This document shows positions 1 to 12,262 of a stretch of 64,000 bases of DNA, in pieces. The notes below the pieces were generated by a model. That model made no database searches and was not told where the DNA came from. It saw nothing but the letters and a program-made list of their open reading frames with translations. The position numbers and the translations under genes were made by a program. The DNA comes from Rhytidiadelphus loreus. Taxonomy: Eukaryota; Streptophyta; Bryopsida; Hypnales; Hylocomiaceae. The stretch is taken from the NCBI GenBank assembly GCA_947034895.1, contig OX344763.1:47057025-47121024 (forward strand). Direction: 5' to 3'. How positions within the stretch are numbered: position 1 is the first letter of the stretch; every line of letters starts with the position of its first letter.

Positions 1-3000
1 CTACGACTGCAGTTCAACTGATGATTCATTGTGGGATGACTTGATTTTCATGCACCTCCATATGCAAATTGCAACGGTAGTAGGGGAAAGGCAATATCTT
101 ATTCATTCTATTGGTTGCTTGATTGGGCCAAAGGCCATCAGACAAAAGTCATCCACTAAAAGGATGAGTTGCTGATGACGCATATGAATACTATTGTTCA
201 ATAAGTTTGTGCATTCGTGCCTCCAAAGCAAAGTATGCATGAACAGAAAGGGTTTAGGGTATGGAAGGATGCCCTCACCCTCACTATATGCACATTTCTC
301 ACATTCACCGTGAGGAAGGGTGACACTGTAGAAGTCACCGCCCCTCTTACATGACAAATAGTTAGTCATCCTTCAGTTTTGGATTCTAAATTTCAATTGG
401 GAACATGGCGCGATCTTGTATTTGAAGCTTCAGCGAAGTTAGTCGACTATTGTTTTTCATTCTCTTCAGGTAAGGATTTTCTACAAAGGCATAGATTCGG
501 TGGTCTTGACATGCTACTTGGATTGCTGAAACTTCATAGAATATTAGTTGTGCCACAATTTGATCCTGCAAAACTGACGTGGACGAAATATTAGTTTTTG
601 CAATTGCTCGAAACTAGAGAATTGTTTCTATAAAGCTTGGAAGCTAATGCTCACAACAACACACAAACTACAATAACAAATCACCAATTCCAGTAACTAC
701 CCATCCTTCATTGGTTTGTCAAAATAGTCTTGCCAACCTTCACTCTGACCTCGAGTGTCCTTCGCTGTACGATTACGTTCAGCGACTTGCACAACCTTTT
801 CCATTTCTCTAATGGTTCCATCAACAATATCCCCCATTTTCATGCACTTGAAAACAGAAAGTAAACATTGTGCTCACTACAAAATGACTTCTCTAGTCCA
901 GTCAATCCTCATTCCTTGATTTGCAGTAGCAAATTCATGCAATAAGTTCAGCCGACATAACATGTACATAAATGCAAAAATTGTTGCACTCAAATTTTAG
1001 AATGGGGGGTGCTCGTCTCTATCCTATCGTTACTAAACCCCGTTCTGCCCAACAAACACTTATAGTTTGATTTGGGGTTTTAGGCCAACCCAGTCATCAG
1101 TGTCTAACAGCGTATTGTACTCCGTAAACACCAAAAATTGAAATAATGAAATATCAATAGGGTTGGTAAGCATGTCATTAATTAGGGATGTAAATTCAGG
1201 AGTTCATAATATAAAGAACACAACAACGAACCAGCAAAGCTCAGCGGTTATTTAATTTTAGAAGATTAAAAAATGCACTTTTTAGTTCATAATGAGCACT
1301 TGTAATTTCACTACAAGAGAAAGGGGTGTTTTAAGTGTGATTTTAAGGTAGAAAATGCATAATGAAAGGTCACATACTTTAAGTAATATTTTCTTAAAAT
1401 CATGTGTCTAGGACTTAACTTATTGTACTGTGCTTGAAGGTCACATGGCATCTTTTCAGTACAAATGTGCATGACTTATAAGCTTACATTTCTGTAAATT
1501 CAAAATGAAATTTTTTCCCCAATTTGGGAATTTTATTGGAGATTAAATTATAGACTTTTCACTTTTGACAACATGTTGACACATGTTGCAGTCTCCTAAT
1601 TTGTACATCTAGTAACTTATCAACTTACTATCTACTAACTTCCTAACTTACCATCTACTAACTTACTAACTTACACTTACCAATACAAAAATCAGAAAAC
1701 CAGAACCAATCCGTCAATCTCAATAAATTAAACGAAAGTAGTAAGTATAATAATAATAATAATAAAAACTCCAATCTTCAAAAGAGAAGACCGGCGTGAA
1801 TAAAGTGTCTGTTTGTAATGACAATGAGCTAATGTCCAATGGATCAAGAGCCATTGATAGTAAGTGTATCTTCAATCAGCACAGCAACGCCTCCTGATAG
1901 TTTAGCCAACCTTTGTTGCAAATCCTTCCTTGTCATAATCAGAAGTGGCATTGTTTACAACCTCTCAAATCTGTAGAGGATCAACATTTTTGTAGACAAT
2001 GCTGAACAAAAAGCACAAGTAGTGTGAAGGTGGAGGCAAGAATCCAACAACTTCAACAAATCACATAGGAGAATATTGTTTGAAAACGCCATAAAAGGTA
2101 TTAGAAAAACTAAAAGATTTGACAACCCATATATAGAAATATCTATATCAAGACCATAAACAAGATGTAATACCTATTCAATACAATCTTCAATTATGGT
2201 CTTACCGCCACCGTCATCCAAGATAATGGTGTCATCTTTTGATACTATGACCTGCGAGAGAAAAACATGGCATCAAAATTGTGACTTCTTGAGAAAAAGT
2301 CAACAAAGAATCCAAATTGAACAGATGTTACTTAGGATAAGACAAGTGCATCAACAAACAAGTATGCAAAACAACATAAGAATGCAATTTATTTAGAGAT
2401 TATCACCAACCTTTTTGCAAGAACCACAAATCTCAAGTGTAACCTTTTTAACTTTGAATCCATGGTCCTCACTCATGAGTTGTACTTGTTGTTCGAAATG
2501 TTGATAATATTGTTGATACTAGACACCAAAAATAAACATTCTTGGCCAAAAGAACCTCAAAAATGATGGCTAACAACAGGTCTCCATTTAACAGGAAGTC
2601 ATGATGAAGCGCTTGTTCTACTTGATCTCAAATCATGAGAAAAAACTAAAAGCAATGACCTACTTGACCACCAGTAAGTACAGCAAGATCTTGCATAAGA
2701 GCTTTCCTATTTTTGCCAAAACTAGGGGCTTTGATAGCAGAAATCTAGATCCACACAAAGAAGTACTTCCAATCCAAAAAACTTCACAAAACCGGAAGTA
2801 CAAGGAGGAAACATGCATACTTCAAAATTGAATTTAAAATGAATGAATGAGACTTGTTTCAAATGAAGGATATATGATTTACATCATGCATGTCAGGAAG
2901 TTGCAAGAATACATGATGCATTCATTTTAAAACAACTATAATTCAATCACGAGCAATGTTTCCACATACAAATGCATCATATCATCCCAAATCCCGACCG

Positions 3001-3168
3001 TTTGCAGGCGATCCTATAGAAAAAAACAAACAGACCATGTGATACTTACATCCCCGAGTCCTTTGGAAATTGCAATTCCTACCTATGAGTAGTTTCAAAA
3101 AGAAACTGGATTGTAAGATTGGTTTAAAGATCAATCAAAGAAAACTTTCCTTTGACTAGTTCTCTTTC
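1..3168. other. Gene-poor AT-rich spacer
   Basis: No open frame here has recognisable domains, and the short frames are not supported by splice sites or neighbours. The stretch holds a short AAT microsatellite near 1748-1765 and a CACTA-like terminus at 1309, listed separately. I see nothing else I can name. Confidence 0.6.
1309..1345 (+). mobile_element. CACTA-like transposon terminus
   Basis: The sequence CACTACAAGAGAAAGG matches the usual start of plant CACTA (EnSpm) inverted repeats, which typically read CACTACAAGAAA. It is followed by a T- and A-rich subterminal stretch. I did not find a convincing TAGTG partner end, so this may be a solitary or truncated terminus. A similar terminus is present at 62958. 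Confidence 0.45.
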
Positions 3169-4687
3169 TTAGACTCTCCTTTTGGCCTCAAAATCTACCC
3201 TTCTTTCAATAATAGTCTTTGTTGGAGTTTTCCGCGTTTTTGGAATGTGATGTTCGATTGTTCCATCCATGGGAACATGCAATAGTCTCTTCAATTGTCG
3301 AAACAATGAAGCTTTTTGGAAAAAAGCTAATCCCAGTAGATTTTTCTGCTTCAAAACCCTTGTACAATGAAGGAAACTGCTTGCCCTAAAACAAAAGACA
3401 TCCCCGTGCCTTGGTATAAAGGCCACCTCAAATTCCGGAAATGCAAACAAAGCTACCTCTTCATCATTTTCCACACGATCTGTGGTCAAAAGGGATCATT
3501 TCTTTATAAGAATTGATAAAAAAACAACCAATTGAAGTGTCCTAAAAACGAAGCTCAAAAAGCTGAGAAAACAACTAACCTTCTTCCAGCCATAAAATAA
3601 ATCCAAGGTCGTAATCATCTTGATCAAGATGAGGTCGGCAGTTGTAATCCCTTGTCACAGCAAATGATGTGAAGGGGGATTTGCCTATCGATACTCCACC
3701 ATCACCAAAACCTTCCACTTCCATAATTTTTCTCAAATGTTCAAAAACTCCAGGATAAGATAACTCAAGACAATCAGTCATAAAAGTAGCCAACTCGGAT
3801 GCAATTTTGTATACATCAGTACAATGGTGCTTGTACCTACAAAATCAATGTACAACAATGATGAGGACAAAGGAAAGGTAGAAAAAAAATCCAAAAAGAT
3901 GTAGAAAAAAATGTAAAATCCACATCAAAAAATGCGGTTCAAAAATACACCAAAACACTTACCATCTAGTGTCACCCATTGCAAAACACATGCCATAAGC
4001 ATTCATTTTCGAACCTTCCATACCTTCTGATCTATTGACAGGGTTACCTGTCACTTCCAAATAGGATGCAGCTCTCGTGAGGAGAGCTAAATCACCCTTG
4101 GAAAATATACCATTCTTTAGACTCCCAACAAAAGACTTTGATGGGGAATCTTCATGAATGGTAAATGGACACATTAACCTCCTATAACAATACAATTGCT
4201 GAGTCAATCCACCATTGGTGGATTTAAAATCCACTTTCCATGACTTGAGCTTAAATAGTTGGATAACTGAAGAAGCATCACCAAAGTCTTCTTCACCACC
4301 TCCTATAATAGTTTGTGTCATCTCCTCGTGTAATTGAATATGCTTGTGTAATGTCTTCGATTTCGCTTCCAATACCATCTCACAATCTGTGCAATAAAAT
4401 TTCTTCTCGCCAAGTATCCAATCCATACCATTTTTGTTGAATAGCGGTAATAAATTCAAAATTTCACAGTTGTTCAGATGGGAAGAAGATGTATAATGAC
4501 GTTGAAGGTTCTTCATGTCGATTGGAACTTCAACATTACAATAACCACAATAGTCTAATCCATTCTTGCTAATACCATCTTGTACCTTCAATTGCCATAT
4601 AAAATCACCCTCGAAAATTTCCATATCATAACGAACAATTGGTTTCTTTTTCTTGGTGCCATCTTCATTCCTTCCTTTCTTCCCCAT
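3169..4687 (-). CDS. Zinc-finger / 2OG-Fe(II) oxygenase (TET/JBP-like), three exons
   Basis: The model is complement(join(3169..3479,3580..3836,3963..4687)), 430 residues, starting at the Met of MGKKGRNEDG. Both introns (3837-3962 and 3480-3579) have GT-AG ends, the first with a GTAAGT donor, and both keep the frame. Residues 47-70 (C47, C50, H64, H70) and 99-120 (C99, C102, H116, H120) look like two C2H2-type fingers. The C-terminal half looks like a double-stranded beta-helix oxygenase: an HxD pair at H311/D313 in RPHLDQDD, a strand FPEFEV, a GDV turn, and a distal His at H365 in LHCT. Such enzymes use iron and 2-oxoglutarate to oxidise bases or side chains. The spacing of 54 residues between the iron ligands fits TET/JBP or AlkB-like enzymes; TET/JBP is my preferred guess. 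The usual Arg for 2-oxoglutarate is unclear (R368 or K373). No internal stop is present, unlike most genes in the window. Confidence 0.65.
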
Positions 4688-6944
4688 TCTAATAAAAAAA
4701 ACGACTCAATAAGCAAGCAAATATTTGAACATTACTTAATTCAAAAGTAAAATCATCAATTTTGAGAAAAACCTAGAGTAAAATTGAAATACAGAAATGT
4801 GAATTGGCCTTCCATCGAGTACTAGACCACAATACGCCATGGAAGGGGGCTTTCTCCGAGGCAGTTTATGAACCAAAGCTACTATGCCAACACTACTCGA
4901 TGTAGGTGGGATTTTGCTCAGGTCAAGGCCATTTCACATTTCAGTATTCTAATAAGAATGCTGACCAACTTGAAGACGTCATTTCAAATCTAAACGCCAA
5001 TCGAAACTGGAATTGAAACTTACCTTGTAGAAAACGAATCTCGAGGTTTAACATGAATGTCGAAGTGGTCGTGAAAGCTGCCGCCGCTGAAATTGAGGAG
5101 CTCCACGCCTCCAACCCTTCACAAAACTTGTCATCTTCGGAGCTTGGACTCGTCTTCGAACTGCAGATCAAAATGTCCAGGATCATATTAGACCCATTAT
5201 TGAACCACATGAATAGTATCACTACCACCACCCTGAGCGGTTGAATGGTTCAGTGGTTGCACTCCCTCCCCTTTCAAAGCACCTCACAAATCTCTCTCCC
5301 ACGAACATTTCGAACATAAGATCTGTCGACACCATCCTTCATACTACTCAGGGGCTCACACTAATGGCAACATTTCCACTCTTTGATACAAAGGAATCCC
5401 GTACCCGAGGCAAAAAGGTCAGGTTCACAAGCACGATCGTTGTCTTCGATGGAACACTCACACAAGGTAATATCCCAACATCGTCCCGGCCAGGCTCAAC
5501 GCAGCCCGGACACCGTTTGGGCATCAACACGGCACCGAATTCAAAACACGTGCCATAAAGAACACACTTACAACTACTTGTTGTGGAAACTGTAATGAAG
5601 TTTTGAGGGTTCACATTTGTGTCTTGGCGAACGAAATTAGAAAATACATTCCTTAAGTGCAACAGTTACTGCAGGTATGAAGCTGTAGTTTCATAAAATG
5701 GATAACTTCATTCTGCTCAAAATCCTGTAACCCGCACTCGTCCAGTTTCCCAGCTGGTGAATAGTACTGTACTGTAAAGCTACGTCGAAGACAAAAAGCT
5801 TCTCTGTTCTCTCCTGCACTGCAATGGTGGTGTACAATCTAAATCCCACAACACCAATTGAGGTGGAAGTCCCATCACTATTTGCTTGCATTACAAAAAC
5901 CAATTCACACTAACTGTTACTAAGAAGAACATCACAAAGAACAACGCTGGAATGGACCTCAAAATTCAACCTCTGGATAGAAACACATCAAATTTAGAAG
6001 AAACTACTTGTGCAAAAAATCAGCTACTACCTCCAATCCTGAAAACCCGAACAAATTAAATGAAGTCCAACAACAAAATTGCATACCTGATGCTTCCGGC
6101 GGGCACATGAAGCAAGACAAGGTGCCCAAGGACGGCAGAACTACACTGCAGCTTTCTAAGGAGCAGCTCTGTCTACGAGATCAATGAATTGCTGAGTCAA
6201 GAATCCAACATACAACCATTGATTAGCGTACAACCCCAGTCAACTGACTTGACTATTGAAAATTACCACAGCTTCAGAGAGGGTCATCAAAAACTTAGCT
6301 TAAAAGAAATTTACAGTTCTTCTTCGAAATGAATGGCAAGACTGATTAAATTTAGATCGTTTGAATGACGTATATAGAAATATGCATGAAAACCTATCAG
6401 AATTGGTCAAAACACATCCATGAACCGCAGCAGGGGTCACAATCAAATCCCCAACCTAGCTAGATCGCTCAAGCCAATTTCCACAATGTGTTTTCGACTT
6501 CTCTCATTCCCTACCAGTTTGACACAACTTTAACCTCCTCCCTGTGCTGCCCAATCTCCTAGCCCATGGTGCACACGTGCACACCCCTTTTCTGACATAT
6601 GGCAATACCTTGTATTGGGTGAATATGACAGGAATCAACATGTGGCACCGATTTGGCCATTCCCAGCACATCGTTCAAATGTGAAGCAAATAAAGGTGAT
6701 AGCAAAGTCGCTTTGACTATGCAACACAAACGTGAGTTCTCAATTGGTTCGGTACATCTTACCGGCCCTGAATCTAGGCTGCTGCCACTTGAACTCTGTT
6801 GCAGCTCACACCACATCTATAGGACACACTGTGAGCAATTACTTTTAGCTTTGCCGGGATTAAGTACTAATGCGGAAAGACATGAATAAGTGTTCTTCTC
6901 TTGCAGGCCCAAGCTTCTTTCAAGGTTTGAAGATTGGGAATCAC
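4688..6944. other. Spacer, no supported gene
   Basis: Several frames of 60-105 codons exist on both strands at 5050-5900 and 6560-7000, but none has recognisable motifs and they overlap one another. I could not link them by credible splice sites. They may be remnants of an old gene or transposon. Confidence 0.5.
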
Positions 6945-7326
6945 TTATAGCTATGCTGATTGCCACGGACTGTAGTATATCATGAGTTCCCAATTCCAAG
7001 ATGAATAAATTTCCTCAAGCGAAAATCCTAAACCCTAGTTCGCGAAACGGCTCATTTCTTTTTGCTCAGTCTGTGAAACTCCCATACCAGCTCCTAAGCC
7101 AAAAAAAACCGGGATGAATTAGAGGACCTGCTATTTGAATTGCACTGCACTAATTGCGCAGCAAGATATCATCAATCAACAAATTAATTACTCGCGCTCC
7201 ACAAGCTCCGAAGGAACAAGTGCTAGTCTACTCTCCTATAGTAAGAGCAGGAAAGGTCGATACAACGTTTCTCCTACAACAGTTGACATCTCACCTCCAT
7301 CTTACAATTTCCATCACACTTCCATG
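6945..7326 (+). repeat. Dispersed repeat AB, left half
   Basis: This stretch matches 27057-27434 over about 370 bases with small indels and substitutions, for example the shared TAGCTATGCTGATTGCCAC. It stops exactly where element 1 begins at 7327. Its continuation, the right half, resumes at 25183 after element 1. I do not recognise what the repeat encodes. Confidence 0.8.
7319..7326 (+). repeat. Left target-site duplication of element 1
   Basis: CTTCCATG here pairs with CTCCCATG at 25183-25190 (7 of 8 bases). The empty-site copy has CTCCCACG at 27427-27434. Eight bases is the standard duplication for hAT transposons. Confidence 0.75.
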
Positions 7327-7529
7327 CAGGGTTGATGAATTGGAGCGTCCAGTCCAAAATCACGTCCAAAAAGCGGACGTCCACACGTGACGGACGCGGG
7401 GGACGCTGGGTAAAACGGAGCCGTCCGTCCGATTTACCTCGGGGTAAATTCCGGCGTCGGAATTCCGACGCAGCCTTGGCCGTCCGAATTCCGACGCAGT
7501 CGCAGCTGTCCTCCTAAATTGCAACCCTG
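7327..7529. repeat. Left terminal region of element 1 with CCGTCCGA-type motifs
   Basis: GC-rich stretch starting with CAGGGTTG and packed with GTCC, CCGTCCG and GACGC motifs, in sharp contrast to the AT-rich surroundings. It closes with GCAACCCTG at 7521-7529, so it could be read alone as a 203-bp inverted-repeat element, but its own flanks (CTTCCATG and GTTGAAAC) do not match. Motifs of the same kind recur at the right end and in front of the element's genes. Confidence 0.65.
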
Positions 7530-7868
7530 GTTGAAACAGGATTAACAATCATATCATCATGATCCTCTAGCCTTTCAAAAGCATTTCAATTACCACAAGT
7601 ATGAAGCCAAATTTTTTAATTTTTTTCATCATCTTGCAATATATCATGCTTCATTGTAGAAAAGCAACATACAAATGACACAATCAATTGATATTTTGGA
7701 TTGAAATCATCTTTGGTTAAGTGCCCCCTTCAAAAATAATGGTATTACCACCATCAATAAGTTTAGGAGTATTACAATCAAAGTCTCTAACAATCAATTG
7801 TCAGTACGACAATCAGTGCTTTATATAATATGAGCACATGAACATTTAAGCCTATGTCCTTTCTATTT

Positions 7869-10800
7869 CTAAGGATTGTAATCAAAATCTCCTTTCACCT
7901 CTGCCCCACTACTCTCACACCCATTTCCCAATCTTGCATCTTCGTCGTCGGATGTGTCTTCCATATCATCTGATGAAGAGCCTAGACATGTCGTTCTTCC
8001 CTCTTGTACTTGCGTGGATGAAAGGCTTCTTCTTCGTTTGTCCTTTTTGAGTTCTTCTTTTACTCTTAATAAGGATTTCCCATTTTGTTCCTTAATGCCA
8101 ACAACACTTTTCATTTTCCTCTTTGAAACATGTGGACGTGCATCAAGAGGGTTTCCAATGGCTCTTGTTTTTTTCAACGGGGTATTGCAAAAGGTTGCAT
8201 GACTCTCTTCTTATTGGCTCTAGGTGATCCCCCGCCCTCTAATTTTATTGTAGAGGGCCCTCCACTGCCTCCATGAATGATTATCTTCGGTGAGATTGAA
8301 GATTGTGGTTTAGGCACTGACATTGTTGGGGGCCGTCGTGGTGGTGCATTACGAGAATGCCGAATGAACATTGAAGCCAATGTCTCATCCTTGTCATCGT
8401 CCGTGGACGATAAAATACCTTGACTAGGCCGCCTTTCTTTTGAAATATTTGCAATCTGTTTTCCAAGCCCTAAGCTCCCAACGCCATCCAAAATTTGACT
8501 AGGGGTTTTCAATTGTGCACGTGGAGGGATGCTAGATGGTGGTACTTCAAAATCTTGCATGAGTTCCTTCTTGGCTTCTCCATTGATGCACAAAATTGGA
8601 CTTCTAAACCCCACCACACATAGATAAACATTCTTCTCCGCTTCATTTGCCTTAGGGAATGGAATACTTGGGTGACCACTGTTCGCACTTGCCAATACAA
8701 TGGTTGACTCAACACTCGTGTTGCCAACGTTCATTTTGACATTCACCTCCCAAGGCTCACGTCCTCCCGTGCCGATGTGTTTGTCATTTTCTTCCGCTCG
8801 CAACACTCCTCTAAACGGAGACTCAAGTGGAAAAAGATCTTCATCCATTTTTTGCGTCCCATCATTGGGAATCGTTCTCTCATTGGCCTCTACATAAGCG
8901 TCTTCTTTTTCTGATAGAACTTTTTCGCTACTCATGAACCCACTTCCATCCACAAATCTAGCTATGGAAGGTACATCTTCATCATACCCATCATTATCCT
9001 CATCCAATGGAAAGTCATAGATGTCTCGATCATTGGATCGAAGATCTTCATTGGGCCGACTTGGACTATCGAACATTTCATCATCAAAATTGTGCCCGTC
9101 GTAATTCATGGCATCTTCGTCATCCAATAGAGGCCCAACTGACCTACCATCCTCCTCCTCGTCCGAGATAAACCCCTCTGAATCTTCCGAATCTACGTTG
9201 TCATCGTACCACTTCTTTTCATCCTTTTCCTTTGATGTTGCCAAGACCTTGGAATTGGTGTACACATACACCAAGTCTGCCGCCCTTTGCGTTGTCAACT
9301 TGTTCCGAGATTTGTTGTGAACAAAAGAATAACTACTCCAATTTCGTTCACATGAAGACGAGGATACCGGTTGTGCCAAAATTCGCTTGGCTATTGGAGC
9401 AATGAGCTTTCCACATGCACCTTCAAAATCCCACCAAGCATGCGCCGACAATTGTTGCTCATCCGGATTCAACATGTTGTGAAACGGAGGTTCCCTATGG
9501 CGGAAGGCTACAAATTCTTTTACCACCGAGGCGTACTCTCCTTGTTTGCAAACTTTCATTAGAACACGCTTGCATGCGTCCATTGCATCTTGGTCGTCGG
9601 CTAGATCCTTATCATGCAGAAGGTATGGATTCAAAAGAGCTCCTGCATAATGTAAATTTGTCTCCCCCATTCCACGGCGTTTGAAAAAGGATCGCTCCAA
9701 TGGTTCGGCGAGGTTTGTTGCCAAACAAAAAGGAGGCCCTTCTAGGCTAAGGATATGTTTCTCTAAATTCCTCATAATATGCAACACCTTATCCATGCAT
9801 GGCGTAGACCATATACGACGGGGGCCACCAATTCTCGCAAATTTGTCCACCGATCCCAATAATGCTCCTCTAAAATGAACCTCTTCACATCACGAGACTT
9901 CGTGCGAGATTTGGCTTTGCCATTGTCGTTGAGTGTATTCACATATGCCACCCACTGTGGATCCACCACACTTTGTTGCAATGCTCTTTTGACTTCCAAC
10001 AAACAATCAATCATGATAAACACAGAGGCAAACCTTGTTTCCACCGGCTTCAACAAACTGTACTTTGTCTCATACTTCCGAAATATAGCAAGTGGCATGT
10101 GTCTTTTCTTGAAGAAATTCACTACGATTTGGGCTCTCTTTACCGACTCTTCAATCCATTTCTCCTTTCCCCAATCTTTGAGCAACAAATTCAAGACATG
10201 CACCACGCATCCTTGAAAAAAAATGTGTGGATATTTAGTGGATACCAAATTCCATACTGCCGGATTCACTGGAGCATTGTCTGCGCTCACTTGCACCACA
10301 TTCGTAGGACCCACCTGCTCTATGAATTTTTCTAAAATTGTGGCCAAATATTGTGCTGTTTTTTCCACCCCACTAGTATCCACCGATCCAAGGAATTGCT
10401 CACCCGCTGAAGATACAAGCATGGCATTAATCAGTGGATGGTTTGTAACTGAGCTCCATCCATCAATGGACAATGTTGCTCCAAACTTCCTAATGCTATC
10501 TTCGGTCCTTCTATGCACCTTCCCCACGACATTTGCCTTGGCTTGATCAAGCAATTTATGCCGTAGATCATGATATGATGGCGGAGTGTAGGCCGTACCA
10601 TACTCGAAGGTTTTTTTCACCGCTTCTCTGAAAGCTACGTTTCGGGCCACTGAAAAGGGTATATTTGCCGCATAGAAGAAATTGGCCCACACTACATTCA
10701 AATTCTGTTTTTTTGTTTCTTGAAAGCCATCCAAAAGCCTACTTTGTGTTGGAGGCCTACTGCTTGAGGCCCTACGAATGTCACGTCCGCTACATGTTTG

Positions 10801-11172
10801 CATACTTGGGGTTACTTTGGAACCCTCTCCAACGACTTCTTCCGCTGTTGTACAAGAATCTTCTTGCGTAGAACGTGGCATGCCCCTCCCATTTGACATA
10901 TCGCTTTCAACCATAGGCAAGTTGTTGACATCCACATTTCCACGAACAGGTCTTTGTGGAAATGCCCCATTGCATCGAAGAAATAGACTTCGAGTTTCCG
11001 CTGACAATTTGGGACACAAACTCACTCCCCTATCACGAGAACCGGGAATCGATTCATATCCTAAGTGACTCAACATACGGCTCGTTTTCTTTGAAAACAC
11101 GTTGTTGCAAGCCTTGCATTGTATTTTACTCGCCGAAAGGACGATATACCAAGAGGCAAGATCCTTGCTCAT
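7869..11172 (-). pseudogene. hAT transposase of element 1, frameshifted
   Basis: The minus-strand reading starts at the Met of MSKDLASW. A BED-like finger (C19, C22, H36) is followed by a DUF659-type core with SIDGWSS (D237), SADNAP (D298) and the GCVVH pair (C322, H325). The C-terminal half holds the hAT dimerisation block with CERNWSSYSFVHNKSRN and LVYVYTN near 9350-9250. These features are diagnostic of hAT transposases, which cut and paste DNA in the nucleus and duplicate 8 bases of target. The frame breaks near 9800, after VVYGLRHA: the homologous continuation TPCMDKV is in another frame, probably a small deletion between ACGCCATGC-like repeats. A second shift near 8176, in an A-run, puts a basic and acidic tail (8177-7869) in a third frame. 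Upstream at 11413-11640 is a motif array with a TATA-like box. Confidence 0.85.
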
Positions 11173-11412
11173 GGTCACAAGTTCCAAACTTGAACTTCTT
11201 CAAATTCGCAAGTTTTGGAAAATGTAAACACAAGTGAACCAATGTTTAAAATTGGATTTACGGTCGTGCACAAAGCCTTGAAATTCAAGGCCCCCCTTCC
11301 ACCAAACGATGCATTACCAAGCAAGGGACACAAAATAAATTGCAGCTCCTAGCCCTTGGAAATCGTAGTGTTCAGTGGATTTGGAGTGCCTTCATACGCC
11401 TTGTTTCTTCTA

Positions 11413-11640
11413 CTTATACTTTGCAGCTGAATACAGGTGGCGCTGACCGTTATTCAGAAAGATGAATTTTAAAAACAGTATCAACGGACTCATTCTCCCC
11501 AGAATGGCCCGTCTGATTTGACCATCCCGTCCGAACATTCCGTCGGATCGGGCCAGGCCGTCCGATCGGGCCGTCCGATCGGGCCAGCTCGTCGGAACAG
11601 GCCAACCCGTCCGAATTGGCCGTCGGATCAGGACGTTCGA
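11413..11640 (-). promoter_or_regulatory. Motif array and TATA-like box upstream of the hAT gene of element 1
   Basis: Between about 11500 and 11640 the motif CCGTCCGATC or CCGTCGGATC with GGGCC repeats at roughly 10-20 base intervals. On the minus strand a TATAAGT follows at about 11420-11413, some 240 bases ahead of the transposase start. The same motif family fills both ends of element 1 and precedes genes A, B and K1. Confidence 0.5.
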
Positions 11641-11741
11641 TCTTTTTATCCGGATTCGGGACTTCTCGTAGTTCAGTTTCAAATAGAACTGTTTCACACT
11701 TTCAGCACAAGTGTCCAAGGCTTATCCAAACATTTGGACTT

Positions 11742-11788
11742 GCCTTCTTCCAATCGGGGAGGTCACGGGTTCAAATCCCGGCTCTGAT
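11742..11788 (+). ncRNA. tRNA-like 3-prime fragment (B box)
   Basis: CGGGTTCAAATCCCG forms a five-base T-stem and T-loop with the B-box pattern GGTTCAAATCC. I found no matching acceptor stem or anticodon arm in the 80 bases before it, so this is a tRNA-derived remnant or a SINE piece rather than a complete tRNA gene. Confidence 0.35.
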
Positions 11789-12262
11789 TAATACCTTCAA
11801 GCATGCGAGTGGTGCACAACACTAATTGTGCAAAGCAATACTAACAAGTTTGTAGGAATTGATTAGAGCCTTTTGTGCCCAAAAATTTTGGAGTTCATAT
11901 TTTTGCAATGAAATAATGTTACAATGGAAAAAATACTACATATTCTATGAACAAATCATTATATCATAGCGAAAGAAGAAAAAGCGACATTTGACCAACC
12001 GATTCAACAAACTAGCATGCATTGAAAGATCCATACATATCATGAACATTGGAATACAAATAAATAAATATATTTATATATTTATATATATTTATATATA
12101 TGTATATATAAAAAAGACATACATACGTAGATATTAAAGGCAAAACAAGACATGCCGTGATTACAATTATTTACTACTATTTTCACCTCGTGACATTAAA
12201 ACAAAAGTCTATCGAGTATAGAGTTCTATTTCTTCTATTGCAATAGACCTATTGGTCCATTT

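Noticed and set aside
5050..5910. Overlapping frames of 70-105 codons on both strands
   Set aside because: No motif, no consistent splice sites and heavy mutual overlap; not called as genes.
7327..7529. A stand-alone 203-bp hAT-type MITE
   Set aside because: The inverted ends are present but the 8-bp flanks do not match, whereas 7319-7326 matches 25183-25190 and the flanking repeat continues there.
11742..11788. Complete tRNA gene
   Set aside because: Only a T-arm/B box is visible; no acceptor, D or anticodon arm could be paired.
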